A stretch of DNA of 64,000 nt from Tumebacillus amylolyticus (GCF_016722965.1 NZ_JAEQNB010000002.1:124001-188000); one strand, 5' to 3'. Positions 23,850 to 33,059 are shown, numbered from the stretch's first letter. Translations and numbers: made by a program. Notes: generated by a model from the sequence alone, not told the origin.

Positions 23850-24206
23850 TTAATCCTTTTCTCGACTTGCATGTTCTTCGGCCAATCCGTGACCTTCTTC
23901 GTCCGTTGTGGACGGTTCCAACCTCATCCAGTTGTTCAGGTCGTTGATGACACTGGCGATGAAGAACACGTCTTCGTACAACTCCACGACACGATCCCAA
24001 TCGTCCTCGACGGCAATTTTCAGTTGGCGGTCTTCGATGATCTCCTCCAACTCCTTGATGCGGTCCGGGATTCGAGAGCGAATGCTCTCCCAGCGATGGA
24101 TCAGGTCTTCCTGTTCCGCGCGGGTGTACTCGTGCCATTCGTGGTGCTGGACGGGGATCTGGATGCCCAATCGCTCGTTGAAAACAAATTCAAATCTGGC
24201 TGTCAT
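23850..24206 (-). CDS. Hypothetical helical protein, paralogue 1 of a tandem pair
   Basis: A 118-residue protein. It opens with MTARFEFVFNERLGIQIPVQ and continues as a helical hairpin (RIKELEEIIEDRQLKIAVED, then LYEDVFFIASVINDLNNWMR) rich in charged residues, with a probable coiled coil at about 50-70. The upstream gene (24226-24540) has the same layout: EAFIFDTRLGVNV against FEFVFNERLGIQI and EMMEIASVVCDLN against DVFFIASVINDLN, so they are tandem paralogues. ATG at 24206 follows GGAGGTGCGGCGGG. Family and role are unknown. Confidence 0.7.
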   Translation of the reverse strand: MTARFEFVFNERLGIQIPVQHHEWHEYTRAEQEDLIHRWESIRSRIPDRIKELEEIIEDRQLKIAVEDDWDRVVELYEDVFFIASVINDLNNWMRLEPSTTDEEGHGLAEEHASREKD

Positions 24207-24225
24207 CCCGCCGCACCTCCTTCTC

Positions 24226-24540
24226 TTAGAAGTGTGCCTTGGCGAGATCGGCGTACACGCTTCTGGAGAGGATGTTGAGGTCGCACACAACGCTTGCGAT
24301 CTCCATCATCTCCGTATTCAGACGATGCATTTCGTCCGCGTCATTCGCTTCATACATCGCGTCCAGCTTCTCCATGATCTCAACTTCCAGTTCGGAGATG
24401 CGCATCGTCATCCCCGAACACATAATCGCCCAACGCGTCATGATCTTGCGGCGCTCCTCTTCGGAGTAGTTCGTCCAATCAAGATCGGGGCGCAATACAT
24501 TCACACCGAGTCGTGTATCAAAAATAAAAGCCTCTTGCAT
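24226..24540 (-). CDS. Hypothetical helical protein, paralogue 2 of a tandem pair
   Basis: A 104-residue paralogue of the downstream gene, 19 bases away and in the same operon. It starts MQEAFIFDTRLGVNVLRPDL, then helices with a likely coiled coil (RISELEVEIMEKLDAMYEAN) and EIASVVCDLNILS. ATG at 24540 with AGGGAGAG upstream; the open frame extends to 24585 without support. The pair diverged substantially, which suggests an old duplication with two subunits in one complex. No function is proposed. Confidence 0.7.
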   Translation of the reverse strand: MQEAFIFDTRLGVNVLRPDLDWTNYSEEERRKIMTRWAIMCSGMTMRISELEVEIMEKLDAMYEANDADEMHRLNTEMMEIASVVCDLNILSRSVYADLAKAHF

Positions 24541-24651
24541 CTGGCTCTCCCTACTTTCTAATCTCGAAAAAAGTCCATTTAACATCCATTGTAGATTGTG
24601 CGCGCCCGGTGGTCAACAAGTATAATGATAGAAAAAAGGGGAATTGCCACC

Positions 24652-26247
24652 ATGACCACGATCTTCACAAACGCCCGTGTCTACACGATGGATTCAACCC
24701 AACCCCGTGCCGAAGCCATCGCGGTCCGCGAAGGACGCATCTTGGCAGTTGGCTCCAATGCGGACATTCGCTTGCAGTTCGCCTCCGCCGATGCGCAAGT
24801 CATCGACCTCGACGGCGCGACCGTGCTGCCGGGCCTGATCGACAACCATCTACACGTCTCCAACCACGGCCTCAAGCTCTCGCAACTCGACTTCTCGAAC
24901 GTCACGTCCGCCGAGGACATGCTCCGACTCATCCGCGAATGGGCAGCTCGTGCGCAGCAGGACGAGTGGGTCGTCGGCATCGGGTGGAACGAAAACAACT
25001 TCGCCGACCGCCACATTCCAACGCTCGCCGAACTGGACGAAGCTGCACCGCACCATCCGATCTTCCTCACACGCATCTGCAACCATGCGTTCCTCACCAA
25101 CACGAAAGGCTTCGGACGAGCAGGCGTTCACTCAAACTCCTCCGATCCGTCTGACGGTGCGTACGGTCGAGATGAAGCGGGCCATTTCACCGGCATGATC
25201 TTCGAAAACGCCTACCGTCCGTTCCGTGCCGCGATCCCGAAGATGAGCTATGACGAATTAAAAAGCGCGCTGCGCCTTGGTGTCCAAGACGCGTTGCGCC
25301 ACGGCTTGACCTCCGTGCATACAGAAGACCTCCGCTATCTCGGCGGGTGGGCGAACACGTGGAACATGTACCGTGAACTGATCGTCGGAGAAGACCTCCG
25401 CCTGCGTGCCAACCATCTCGTCTACTATGAATTTCTCGACGAGTTTATCGAATCGGGCATGACCACGGGCGACGGAGACGAGTGGGTCAATGTAGGTGCC
25501 GTCAAAATGTTCGCAGACGGCGCGATGGGCGGTCGCACGGCCCTGATGTCGTTCCCGTACCCGGATGCCCCGCATACGCACGGCACCGCGATTCTCTCGC
25601 AAGACGAGATGAACGACATCGCCCGCCGAGCTGCGGCACACGGCATGCCGATTGCCGTTCACGCCATCGGAGACGGCGCGACCGACATCGTGCTCAACGC
25701 CATGGAGCAGAATCCGGTCGCCACTCACCGCCATCGTCTCATCCACGCGCAAGTTCTGCGCCCGGAACAAATTGAACGGATGAAAAAATTCGGCGACTCC
25801 CTCGCGCTCGACTTGCAACCTCGTTTCGTCCCGTCCGACTTCCCGTGGGTGAAGGAACGCATCGCCGAGCACTATTGGCCGACCTCCTATGCGTGGAAAA
25901 CCCTGCTCGAAGCCGGGCTCCTCTGCGGCGGCGGCTCTGACGCACCGATTGAACCCATTGAACCGTTGCTTGGCATCCACGCCGCCGTCACCCGTCGCAA
26001 GCCAAACGAAACACACGAAGGCTACGGCCCCGAGCAAAAACTGAGCATCGAACAAGCCCTGCACCTCTTCACCATCGGCGGCACCTACGCCACACGCGAA
26101 GAGGACGTCAAAGGCACGATCACAGCCGGCAAATTCGCCGACCTCACGATCCTCGACGGCGACATCATGACCTCGGAGCCGGATGCCATCCTCGAAACCA
26201 ACGTCATCCGCACCGTCATCGGTGGCAAAACCGTCTTCGAAAACTAA
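24652..26247 (+). CDS. Amidohydrolase, YtcJ-like
   Basis: A 531-residue metal-dependent hydrolase of the amidohydrolase superfamily, YtcJ/LAF3 group. The N-terminal beta-sandwich FTNARVYTMD is followed by the metal motif DNHLHV (H-x-H), VKMFADGAMGG, HAIGDGA, the histidine block HRHRLIHAQ, and the aspartate in GGGSDAPIEP. The C-terminal sandwich contains GKFADLTILDGD. These enzymes hydrolyse amides or related bonds; the substrate is unknown. ATG at 24652 is preceded by AAGGGG. It is a single-gene transcript ended by the terminator at 26274-26318. Confidence 0.9.
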   Translation: MTTIFTNARVYTMDSTQPRAEAIAVREGRILAVGSNADIRLQFASADAQVIDLDGATVLPGLIDNHLHVSNHGLKLSQLDFSNVTSAEDMLRLIREWAARAQQDEWVVGIGWNENNFADRHIPTLAELDEAAPHHPIFLTRICNHAFLTNTKGFGRAGVHSNSSDPSDGAYGRDEAGHFTGMIFENAYRPFRAAIPKMSYDELKSALRLGVQDALRHGLTSVHTEDLRYLGGWANTWNMYRELIVGEDLRLRANHLVYYEFLDEFIESGMTTGDGDEWVNVGAVKMFADGAMGGRTALMSFPYPDAPHTHGTAILSQDEMNDIARRAAAHGMPIAVHAIGDGATDIVLNAMEQNPVATHRHRLIHAQVLRPEQIERMKKFGDSLALDLQPRFVPSDFPWVKERIAEHYWPTSYAWKTLLEAGLLCGGGSDAPIEPIEPLLGIHAAVTRRKPNETHEGYGPEQKLSIEQALHLFTIGGTYATREEDVKGTITAGKFADLTILDGDIMTSEPDAILETNVIRTVIGGKTVFEN

Positions 26248-26273
26248 CAGACCCCTCAACAAAATGAGACCTC

Positions 26274-26318
26274 GAAAAAAAAGACCAAAGCACGCGTGCG
26301 TGCCTTGGTCTCTTTTTC
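26274..26318. terminator. Bidirectional terminator between amidohydrolase and thioesterase genes
   Basis: AGACCAAAGCACGC pairs with GCGTGCCTTGGTCT (one mismatch), A run 26274-26282 and T run after. Confidence 0.82.
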
Positions 26319-26331
26319 ATAGCCTCAGGTT

Positions 26332-26871
26332 TTACACTTCCCAGGGTTTCGCGAGGTGGAATTTCTCCGCGAGTTCACGGGACGTGGCACGGCGTTCACG
26401 ACGAATTTCGTTGCGGGCCGGGGCGGAATCGTGCAGGAACTTCTCCTCTTCGCTCTCCGGAAACACCGGCGGCACAACGATCGGACGGTTGTCCGGGTCA
26501 AGCGCAACGAAGGTCAGGAACGAAGTCGCACAGATCGCGCGATGCCCCGTCATCAAGTCTTCCGCCGTCACTTTCACGAACACTTCCATCGAGGTCTTGT
26601 GCGTCCACGTTACGAACGATTCGAGGCAAATCGAATCCCCCAATCGAATCGGGTGCAAAAAGTCCACCGAGTCGGTCGAAGCCGTAACCACGCGCTGGCG
26701 GCAATGACGCATCGCCGAGATCGCGGCAATGTCGTCGATGTAGGACATTACTTTGCCCCCGAACATCGTGTTGTGGTTATTGGTATCAGGTGGCAAGACG
26801 ATGCTCGCCTTGACCGCTCTCGACTCCACCATGCGCTTGGGCGGCAGGCCTTGGGTCGTCTCTTGGCTCAT
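26332..26871 (-). CDS. Acyl-CoA thioesterase (hotdog fold)
   Basis: A 179-residue hotdog-fold thioesterase of the YkhA/acyl-CoA hydrolase type. The motif NTMFGGKVMSYIDDIAAISA (HN-x-F-G-G-x-x-M-x-W/Y-x-D) carries the active-site asparagine and aspartate, and VDFLHPIRLGD is the second family block. It hydrolyses acyl-CoA to free acid and CoA in the cytoplasm. ATG at 26871 is preceded by GAAGGGAAG. Single-gene transcript. Confidence 0.92.
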   Translation of the reverse strand: MSQETTQGLPPKRMVESRAVKASIVLPPDTNNHNTMFGGKVMSYIDDIAAISAMRHCRQRVVTASTDSVDFLHPIRLGDSICLESFVTWTHKTSMEVFVKVTAEDLMTGHRAICATSFLTFVALDPDNRPIVVPPVFPESEEEKFLHDSAPARNEIRRERRATSRELAEKFHLAKPWEV

Positions 26872-26980
26872 CTGTCAAACTTCCCTTCCGTCTCAATCTC
26901 GTTTGTCTAGTGGTATTATATACGATGCCATCGTGTTTGTACGCCGTTCTGCTATATCCGAACTTTTCCGTCTCTTCCAT

Positions 26981-27012
26981 AAAAAAACCTCTCCAATTGG
27001 AGAGGTTTTTTC
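26981..27012. terminator. Bidirectional terminator after tldE
   Basis: AAACCTCTCC (26986-26994) pairs with GGAGAGGTTT (26999-27008) around AATT, with A and T runs. Confidence 0.9.
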
Positions 27013-27014
27013 TG

Positions 27015-28352
27015 CTATTCGCCCGCGATGGTTAAGCGGTTTTCAAAACGAATCGACACCGGTCCTTGGTAGCCCCCGCTGAAAACGCTCTCTTGCGCAT
27101 ACTTGGCATGAGTCAGCATGTGGAAGATGTTCCCGCTGACCGACCCGCCCTTGACCGGAGTTCGGTTGCCGTGCTCATCGATGTAGTACCCGAGCTTGAT
27201 CTCCGCAGCAAAGTCACCCGTGAACGTATTGGGCATCATCGCCGAGAACGCCACGATGTAATAGACCGGGCCTTTGACCAGATCCTCTTCCGGCGTCGTG
27301 CCAGGTTGCAGGACGAGGTTGCCCGCTTCGCCAGTCGCTTCAATGCCGAGGTAATCGGCATAGCGCTTCGTGGAGATGTAGCGACGGAATTCGTTGTTCT
27401 CGACAACCGCCACTTCACGTCCCGCCAAACCTTCGCCGGTGAAGCGATACGAACGATTGCCATACGGCAGCACCGAAGAGAACGACGCGTTGAACGCCTC
27501 GCCCTCAACTTCTGCCTCGCCAAAGAAACTCTCACCCGGCACCAGATTGGAGAGCTTCATATATTTGTATTGCGCACCGGAACGGAAATGCAACGGCGAG
27601 AACAGGTCTTCAAATTGCGAATACGAGATGACGACCGGACCCAACCACGTCTTCGGCAGTTCGGCGACGATGCTGTCACGCGCGTATTGCGCGTTTTCCG
27701 CAATCAGTTCTGCAATGTTGAGGTCTTCGATGCGACGGCGCTTCTCCACAAACCAGTGCTCCATCTCTTCGCTTTCCCCGCTCTTGGCAAGCAGCACGAC
27801 TTCCACGAGGAACGAAGTTTCACGCTGCTCGACTTGGACGCCCTCTTTGTTGAAGAGTCGAAGCGTGATCTCTTCGAAGAACATCTCAGCGGCCGACATG
27901 CGCACGCCGTCTTCCTTCTCCACCGCTTGGAACAGTTCGGCGGTGAACGCTTCGAGCGTGCCAAACGGATTTTGAAGCGTGGCTTCATCGACGAGCGGCA
28001 CATCCGGGTAGTGCTCCGGTTGCGGAATCGTCCACGGTTCGTTGTTGGTGAGCGACGCCGAGAGCAAGCCCTCTTCAATCTTGGCGGGGATGTTCGGCAG
28101 ATCGGAATCGGTCAACGTGATCGTAGAAACGCCCATCGACGTCCCCTCGCCCGACGGATGCGGATGCGTGTGGTAGAGCGTCACTTTGTAGACTTCCTGC
28201 GTGACTTCACGAGTCGCTTCCGGACGTGTTTGAATCAAATAGTGTTGCCACTCCCGCTTCTGCTCCTGCAGAACCGACCATTGCGCGACGTCCGGGTGTT
28301 GGTTCAAATGCTCGATCAGGTCAGAGATCAACTGTCCGGTTTGCAATGCCAT
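27015..28352 (-). CDS. tldE: TldE/PmbA-like metalloprotease subunit
   Basis: The 445-residue partner of TldD. In Escherichia coli TldD/TldE is a heterodimeric zinc protease that trims peptide substrates such as microcin B17 precursor and CcdA. TldE lacks the zinc motif, as here; similarity is in the overall layout and the C-terminal IVAFSAMMPNTFTGDFAAEI and GGSVSGNIFHML blocks. ATG at 28352 overlaps the tldD stop by one base (TAATG). The frame extends upstream to 28409 but that lies inside tldD. Confidence 0.85.
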   Translation of the reverse strand: MALQTGQLISDLIEHLNQHPDVAQWSVLQEQKREWQHYLIQTRPEATREVTQEVYKVTLYHTHPHPSGEGTSMGVSTITLTDSDLPNIPAKIEEGLLSASLTNNEPWTIPQPEHYPDVPLVDEATLQNPFGTLEAFTAELFQAVEKEDGVRMSAAEMFFEEITLRLFNKEGVQVEQRETSFLVEVVLLAKSGESEEMEHWFVEKRRRIEDLNIAELIAENAQYARDSIVAELPKTWLGPVVISYSQFEDLFSPLHFRSGAQYKYMKLSNLVPGESFFGEAEVEGEAFNASFSSVLPYGNRSYRFTGEGLAGREVAVVENNEFRRYISTKRYADYLGIEATGEAGNLVLQPGTTPEEDLVKGPVYYIVAFSAMMPNTFTGDFAAEIKLGYYIDEHGNRTPVKGGSVSGNIFHMLTHAKYAQESVFSGGYQGPVSIRFENRLTIAGE

Positions 28353-29749
28353 TAGCCCAATCGCCCCTTTAATCGAAGATGCGGACCGCCGTCGGTGACC
28401 GGAACCCATTCCTTGTGGCCTTTGCCACAGGTGCCCGGGCCGAGATGGAAGTCTCCGCCGACCATCGAGATGCTCGACAGCAATTCCGGCACATAGCCGG
28501 TCAGACCGATCGACTTGTAGACTTTGCCCGTGAATTTGCCGCGTTTGATCTCACGGCCCAAGTGAATCGTGCATTGGATGCCCCAGCCTTTCGGGTCCTC
28601 CATGCCGTTTTCACCCGATTCAAGATAGATGCCGTCGTCGATGTCCGCCATCATTTCGTCGAGCGAATGCTGCCCTTGCCCGAAGTACGTGTTCGTCATG
28701 CGCGAATACGCTTTTCGCATGTACGATTCGCGACGGCCGTTCGAAGTGCGCGGCAATTCTAACAATGAAGTCGAGTAAAGGTCGCCGATGCCTTGTTTGA
28801 GAATGCCGTTCTCGATGATCGTCGTGCGCGATGCAAGTTGCCCTTGGTCGTCGATAAAGTGCGAGCCAAACGCACCCTCCACCGTCGGGTCGTCATACAT
28901 CGAGACGCACTCGGCCGCCACTTGGCGGTTCAAATACTCCCGGCCCTTGGCGCGGTCCTTGAGGAACATATCAATCTCTGTACCGTGCCCGAACGCTTCA
29001 TGCGCAATCAATCCGCTGACGAACGGCGCGGTGATGCAATCGTAGAGACCCGGCTGAATGCGTTCTGCCGTCAACAATTGGAGAGCGTTGTCCTTGGCAA
29101 TCACCAAGCTCTCATCCGGCAGCACGATGCGCTCAAACCCGCCGGAGCCCGAAGTGGCCGCCACGTCCCAATCTTGCGTGGTGCCGTCGGAAGCAAATAC
29201 CAACGCGTTCAACGCCATGCGGGTCAAATCTTGCGAGACCAGCGTATGACGGTCGACGAACAATTTCTGTTCCCGCATCTCCGTGTAGCCAACCAAGACG
29301 TTGGACAAGCGAGAATCAAGACCTTTGGCGAACGCGAGGCGCTCTTTGCAAAGTTCCAACTTCTCACGAAGCGATACGTTTTCAGGCAAACGAGCCGCTT
29401 TGGCGATATAGTGGCCCTCACGTTTTTCACCCAGTTGCAAATTCGGACCGTTTTTGACCGGCAACGCTTGTTCAACCAAAGCCATCGCGCGGCGGTAGAG
29501 ATTGTCGCGCGTCAAGTCGTGCGTGGCATGTTCCCACAAGCGTTCCCCGTCGTACACGGTGATGACCGCGCCGACGTTCGGTGTGAACGGATCGACCGAT
29601 TCCTTGGTATAGTCGACAGCAATCCGGGTTCCCGTCGTCGAGAGCACAACGACCGATGCATACGGCACGCGGCGCTCCATCTCTTCAATTAAACTCGGTA
29701 AAAACGAACGCAAAGTTGCGGTTGTCTCTTGAAAATAGGCAGTTGTCAC
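28352..29749 (-). CDS. tldD: TldD-like zinc metalloprotease
   Basis: A 465-residue protease of the TldD family. The zinc motif is HEAFGH (H-E-x-x-x-H) in IAHEAFGHGTEID at about residues 257-270, and the family blocks DDPTVEGAFGSHFIDDQG and MRKAYSRMTNTYF are present. Start is GTG at 29749 preceded by a strong GGGAGGGGG. It is translationally coupled to tldE. Likely processes a ribosomally made peptide; no such precursor gene is seen nearby. Confidence 0.93.
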   Translation of the reverse strand: MTTAYFQETTATLRSFLPSLIEEMERRVPYASVVVLSTTGTRIAVDYTKESVDPFTPNVGAVITVYDGERLWEHATHDLTRDNLYRRAMALVEQALPVKNGPNLQLGEKREGHYIAKAARLPENVSLREKLELCKERLAFAKGLDSRLSNVLVGYTEMREQKLFVDRHTLVSQDLTRMALNALVFASDGTTQDWDVAATSGSGGFERIVLPDESLVIAKDNALQLLTAERIQPGLYDCITAPFVSGLIAHEAFGHGTEIDMFLKDRAKGREYLNRQVAAECVSMYDDPTVEGAFGSHFIDDQGQLASRTTIIENGILKQGIGDLYSTSLLELPRTSNGRRESYMRKAYSRMTNTYFGQGQHSLDEMMADIDDGIYLESGENGMEDPKGWGIQCTIHLGREIKRGKFTGKVYKSIGLTGYVPELLSSISMVGGDFHLGPGTCGKGHKEWVPVTDGGPHLRLKGRLG

Positions 29750-29966
29750 GAAGACGCCCCCTCCCTGTACTTCACACTTCTACAACCATATTCGAAATTA
29801 ATTCTGCAATTCCTCTTCGTGCCGTTGCAATTTGTTATTTTTTCCCTTGTATTCATTTGCAATCAAAGTTATATATCTACTACTTTATTTATAGACAAAA
29901 GAACAAAACTAAGATATTCTGAATTCATAAAAAGTTCGCTTATACAATAGAGGAGGCACTTCCAAT

Positions 29967-31517
29967 ATGAAAAAATGGGTTTCGGTCCTCGCGACCACTG
30001 CACTTACCCTTGCTGTCAGCGGAACGGCAGTTCCGACGTTTGCGGCACAATCGGACAGCAAAACTCTGGCAACCGCTCCGACGCTTGAGAATGCATTCGC
30101 AGCGGCTGCCAAGGAATTTAACGTTCCGAAGGAATTGCTGATGGCAGTTTCCTACACCGAGTCTCGCTGGCAGATGGACACCGAGTTGGATGCGTCTGAA
30201 CACGGCAACGGCAAAGGGCTTATGCACCTGAGCGACAACTCCTTCAAAAAAGCGCTGAGCGATGCGGCCAAGCAACTGGGCGTCAAAGCCAAAGACCTCG
30301 AGTCCGACCCGACCTTGAACATCCGCGGCGGTGCTTTCGTACTCGCGAAAGCTCAGAAAGACCTCGGCAAGTCATTGACTTCCAACCTCAACGACTGGTA
30401 TGAAGCGGTCGCTTCGTTTGAAGGCGCGTCTCAAAAGCAAGAGGGAGTTCTGTTTGCAGATGAAGTCTTCCGCGTCTTGAAGGAAGGCACATCGCTTACC
30501 ATCGAAGGCGGCACTCTCTCCGTCGCAGGCGACAAAACCCTTGCTCCGAACAAAGGCGCGTACACCAACGTCGAGTACGGCCTCACTTCGGTGACAACGT
30601 TAACTCCGGACTACTCGGGCGCGATCTGGAACCCGGCGTCCACCTCCAACTACCAAGTGGCGACCCGTCCGACTTCGAATCCGATCAACTATGTCATCAT
30701 CCATGACACCGAAGGCTCCTACTCCGGCTCCATCAACTGGTTCAAAGACCCGGCGGCGCAAGTTTCGGCGCACTATGTCGTCCGTTCCTCCGACGGTCAG
30801 ATCACCCAGATGGTTCAGGAAAAAGACATCGCATGGCACGCGCGCTCCTTCAATACCAACGGAATCGGCGTCGAGCATGAAGGCTACGAAGCGCAAACCG
30901 GCTGGTACACCGATGCGATGTACACGACTTCGGCCGCTTTGGTGAAATCGATCTGCCAACGCTACGGCATCCCGATGGACCGCGAACACATCCTCTCCCA
31001 CTCGGAACTGTGGGGCAACGACCACACCGATCCGGGCAAGAACTGGGATTGGAACAAATACATGACCAAAATCACGGGCGTCTCCAAGAACTGGACCGTC
31101 GTCAACGTCGATGACCAAGACACCGCATCCGGTGCCTTCACGTTCAGCGGCCCGTCTCAATACTGGCACCCGATCACCGGCTACGGCCTCCACAACGAAA
31201 TCAACTACACCAACGGCAACGGCACCGTCATCTCCAACTACGCGACCTGGAAGCCGACCATCCCGGTGGCGGGCAACTACGAAGTCAAAGTCTTCATCCC
31301 GTCCAACTACGCTGCGACGACCGGAGCGAAGTACGAAATTCACTACAACGGCGGCGTCGTGACCAAAACGGTCAACCAAAGCCTGTACTCCAACCAATGG
31401 GTTTCGCTTGGCACCTACAACTTCGCAACCGGCACCGCCGGCTACGTGAAGCTCGGCGACAACACGGGCGACAAAGTCTCGATCGGCTTTGACACGATCC
31501 GTTTCATCGGCCAATAA
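29967..31517 (+). CDS. Secreted N-acetylmuramoyl-L-alanine amidase with lysozyme-like and golvesin-like domains
   Basis: A 516-residue exported peptidoglycan hydrolase. Residues 1-27 are a signal peptide ending PTFAAQ. Residues about 38-165 resemble a lytic transglycosylase domain: LMAVSYTESRWQMD (glutamate about 66) and the KGLMHLSDNSF region. Residues about 235-375 are an N-acetylmuramoyl-alanine amidase (Amidase_2): the zinc histidines are in YVIIHDTEGS, SAHYVV and the SHSELWGNDHTDPG block. Residues about 380-516 form a golvesin-like beta domain (VVNVDDQDTASGAFTFSG, then ATWKPTIPVAGNYEVKVFIP). GAGGAGG precedes ATG at 29967. Lone gene with a strong terminator; probably wall remodelling or lysis of other cells. 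Confidence 0.92.
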   Translation: MKKWVSVLATTALTLAVSGTAVPTFAAQSDSKTLATAPTLENAFAAAAKEFNVPKELLMAVSYTESRWQMDTELDASEHGNGKGLMHLSDNSFKKALSDAAKQLGVKAKDLESDPTLNIRGGAFVLAKAQKDLGKSLTSNLNDWYEAVASFEGASQKQEGVLFADEVFRVLKEGTSLTIEGGTLSVAGDKTLAPNKGAYTNVEYGLTSVTTLTPDYSGAIWNPASTSNYQVATRPTSNPINYVIIHDTEGSYSGSINWFKDPAAQVSAHYVVRSSDGQITQMVQEKDIAWHARSFNTNGIGVEHEGYEAQTGWYTDAMYTTSAALVKSICQRYGIPMDREHILSHSELWGNDHTDPGKNWDWNKYMTKITGVSKNWTVVNVDDQDTASGAFTFSGPSQYWHPITGYGLHNEINYTNGNGTVISNYATWKPTIPVAGNYEVKVFIPSNYAATTGAKYEIHYNGGVVTKTVNQSLYSNQWVSLGTYNFATGTAGYVKLGDNTGDKVSIGFDTIRFIGQ

Positions 31518-31530
31518 GACCCTTTTTCCA

Positions 31531-31568
31531 AAAAAAGCCGTTCCCGACGAAGGGGAACGGCTTTTTTT
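31531..31568. terminator. Bidirectional terminator after the amidase gene
   Basis: AAGCCGTTCCC pairs with GGGGAACGGCTT (31553-31563), A run before and seven T residues after. Confidence 0.92.
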
Positions 31569-31603
31569 CGCGTAGTAGCGAAGGAAAAAGGAGTGTGACC
31601 GCC

Positions 31604-31705
31604 ATGCGGGATCACCGCCGTCGAATGGGTCAAGATCGAAGACAACGTCGTCTACGTGCGCGGACACCGGAATGGGTCGACTCCCTCATGAAATCGTATT
31701 TCTAA
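31604..31705 (+). CDS. Possible 33-residue arginine-rich small protein
   Basis: ATG at 31604 with AAGGAG ten bases upstream opens a 33-codon frame, too short for standard tracks. The product starts MRDHRRRMGQDRRQRRLRAR and ends with the folded-looking TPEWVDSLMKSYF. It has eleven or so arginines and a tryptophan. A second frame of the same DNA has no start after a stop at the left end, so this frame is the only supported one. It lies just after a terminator, so it needs its own promoter, which I do not see. Confidence 0.35.
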   Translation: MRDHRRRMGQDRRQRRLRARTPEWVDSLMKSYF

Positions 31706-31711
31706 AAAACG

Positions 31712-32461
31712 CTATGCCTTGCTCTGCACCGTGACCGCCTGCGAGCCCATGTCTTCCCAAACTTGACGGAATCGCTCGCGGTCATAGTGGACAATCTGCC
31801 CGCTGTACGGATCGTGGACGGTGACGGAGTGTTCCTCATAGCCTGTCAACAACACGCAATGCTCGGGCACTTTCCATTGAATCTCTTCGCCGTCTTCCGT
31901 TTTCCAGACATACGCCGTGGAGACATCGGCGAGGTCCATCGCCATCCACGCCACCACCGGATGATCGTCCGCCAACGCCGCCAGCACCTCGTCAAACGAC
32001 TTGCCGCTCAAATCTCGCGCTCGACCCGGCAGATACTCCGCCAGTACGTCGGCAATCGGTTCGTGAAACACCCCATACCCCTCGTCGGTAAAAGGGTCTC
32101 CCACGAACCCCCGGTTCGGGTCGCCGCCCACCATTTCGTCGCCGTCACTGCCTTCATAATTTGGCACCGCGACCGTTGGAAGCTTCGAAACCACTTGAGT
32201 TTTGTCCACGTTCAGCCCCTCGTACTGCAACAACATCGTAAGCGACGTCGCTTCACATCCCGTCGGCAACTCCGGCCCTTGCTTCAAGATCGGCACGTTC
32301 GCGATCTCGTGAGCCGTCACAGCTGTTGGACTTGCCGCCACCGACAGCGGCGCGATCTCCGTCACGGACGGCAACCCCGCCGTGGGCTCCTTTGAAACAC
32401 CACATCCACTCAACAAAAGGCACCCGGTCAGCACCCATGCCGTTTTTCCCAGACTCTGCAC
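31712..32461 (-). CDS. C39-like cysteine peptidase lipoprotein
   Basis: A 249-residue lipoprotein (signal peptide KTAWVLTGCLLLSGCG; lipobox cysteine about residue 20) with a C39-like papain-fold domain (YvpB family). Catalytic cysteine is in PTGCEATSLTMLLQY (about residue 66), histidine in VPEHCVLLTGY and aspartate in VHDPYSGQ. GTG at 32461 has GGAGG seven bases upstream; the long frame upstream to 32617 has none. Probably an envelope peptidase; substrate unknown. It converges on the amidase gene. Confidence 0.88.
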   Translation of the reverse strand: MQSLGKTAWVLTGCLLLSGCGVSKEPTAGLPSVTEIAPLSVAASPTAVTAHEIANVPILKQGPELPTGCEATSLTMLLQYEGLNVDKTQVVSKLPTVAVPNYEGSDGDEMVGGDPNRGFVGDPFTDEGYGVFHEPIADVLAEYLPGRARDLSGKSFDEVLAALADDHPVVAWMAMDLADVSTAYVWKTEDGEEIQWKVPEHCVLLTGYEEHSVTVHDPYSGQIVHYDRERFRQVWEDMGSQAVTVQSKA

Positions 32462-32558
32462 TCCATCACCTCCTCTGTCCTTTTCAAACAGTGTACTCCA
32501 GATCTCGCACATTAGCACCCTTTGAACCATAAGATATGGTACAAAGGTGGCGATTCTG

Positions 32559-33059
32559 ATGAACGGAGAACGAATTCTCAAAGTCGGTATCTTCGCGTAC
32601 CTGCTCATCTGGTTCATCGGCGGCTTCTGGGGGATGGCGGCGGTTCACAGCGGGTTGCTCGATGCTCGTTACCTCGGCATCGACTTCCTCAAGCTCAAAG
32701 AATACGTCTACTACGGTCTCTCCGGAGCCATCGGCGGCGTGCTGTATGAATTGCGCATCTTCCACGAGTTCTACCACCGCTTCAACCGACGATGGGCGTA
32801 CTGGTACGTCATGCGGCCGTTTCTGTGCGGCGGCACGGCGATCATGATCATTCTGCTGTTCAAAAGCGGCATTATGCTGATGCAAGTTCCCGACTCTCTG
32901 GCTGCCAAAGTCGGCCTGTCGTTTTTGGTCGGATACGGTTTTGGCAAAGTGATCGATAAAATCAAAGCTCTCACCGAAACCCTTTTCAACGGCAAGAAGC
33001 AGGCCGACCCCAACATCAACGACCCCGTAGACAAAACCGAGCGGATCGAAAAGCTCTGA
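32559..33059 (+). CDS. Hypothetical polytopic membrane protein (YtrH-like size)
   Basis: A 166-residue membrane protein with about four hydrophobic segments (GIFAYLLIWFIGGFWGMAAV first) and a charged C-terminus ending DKTERIEKL. No family I can name with confidence. ATG at 32559 follows AAAGGTGG at eight bases; the in-frame GTG at 32547 lies inside that ribosome site. Divergent from the C39-like gene and convergent with the MFS gene. Confidence 0.66.
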   Translation: MNGERILKVGIFAYLLIWFIGGFWGMAAVHSGLLDARYLGIDFLKLKEYVYYGLSGAIGGVLYELRIFHEFYHRFNRRWAYWYVMRPFLCGGTAIMIILLFKSGIMLMQVPDSLAAKVGLSFLVGYGFGKVIDKIKALTETLFNGKKQADPNINDPVDKTERIEKL

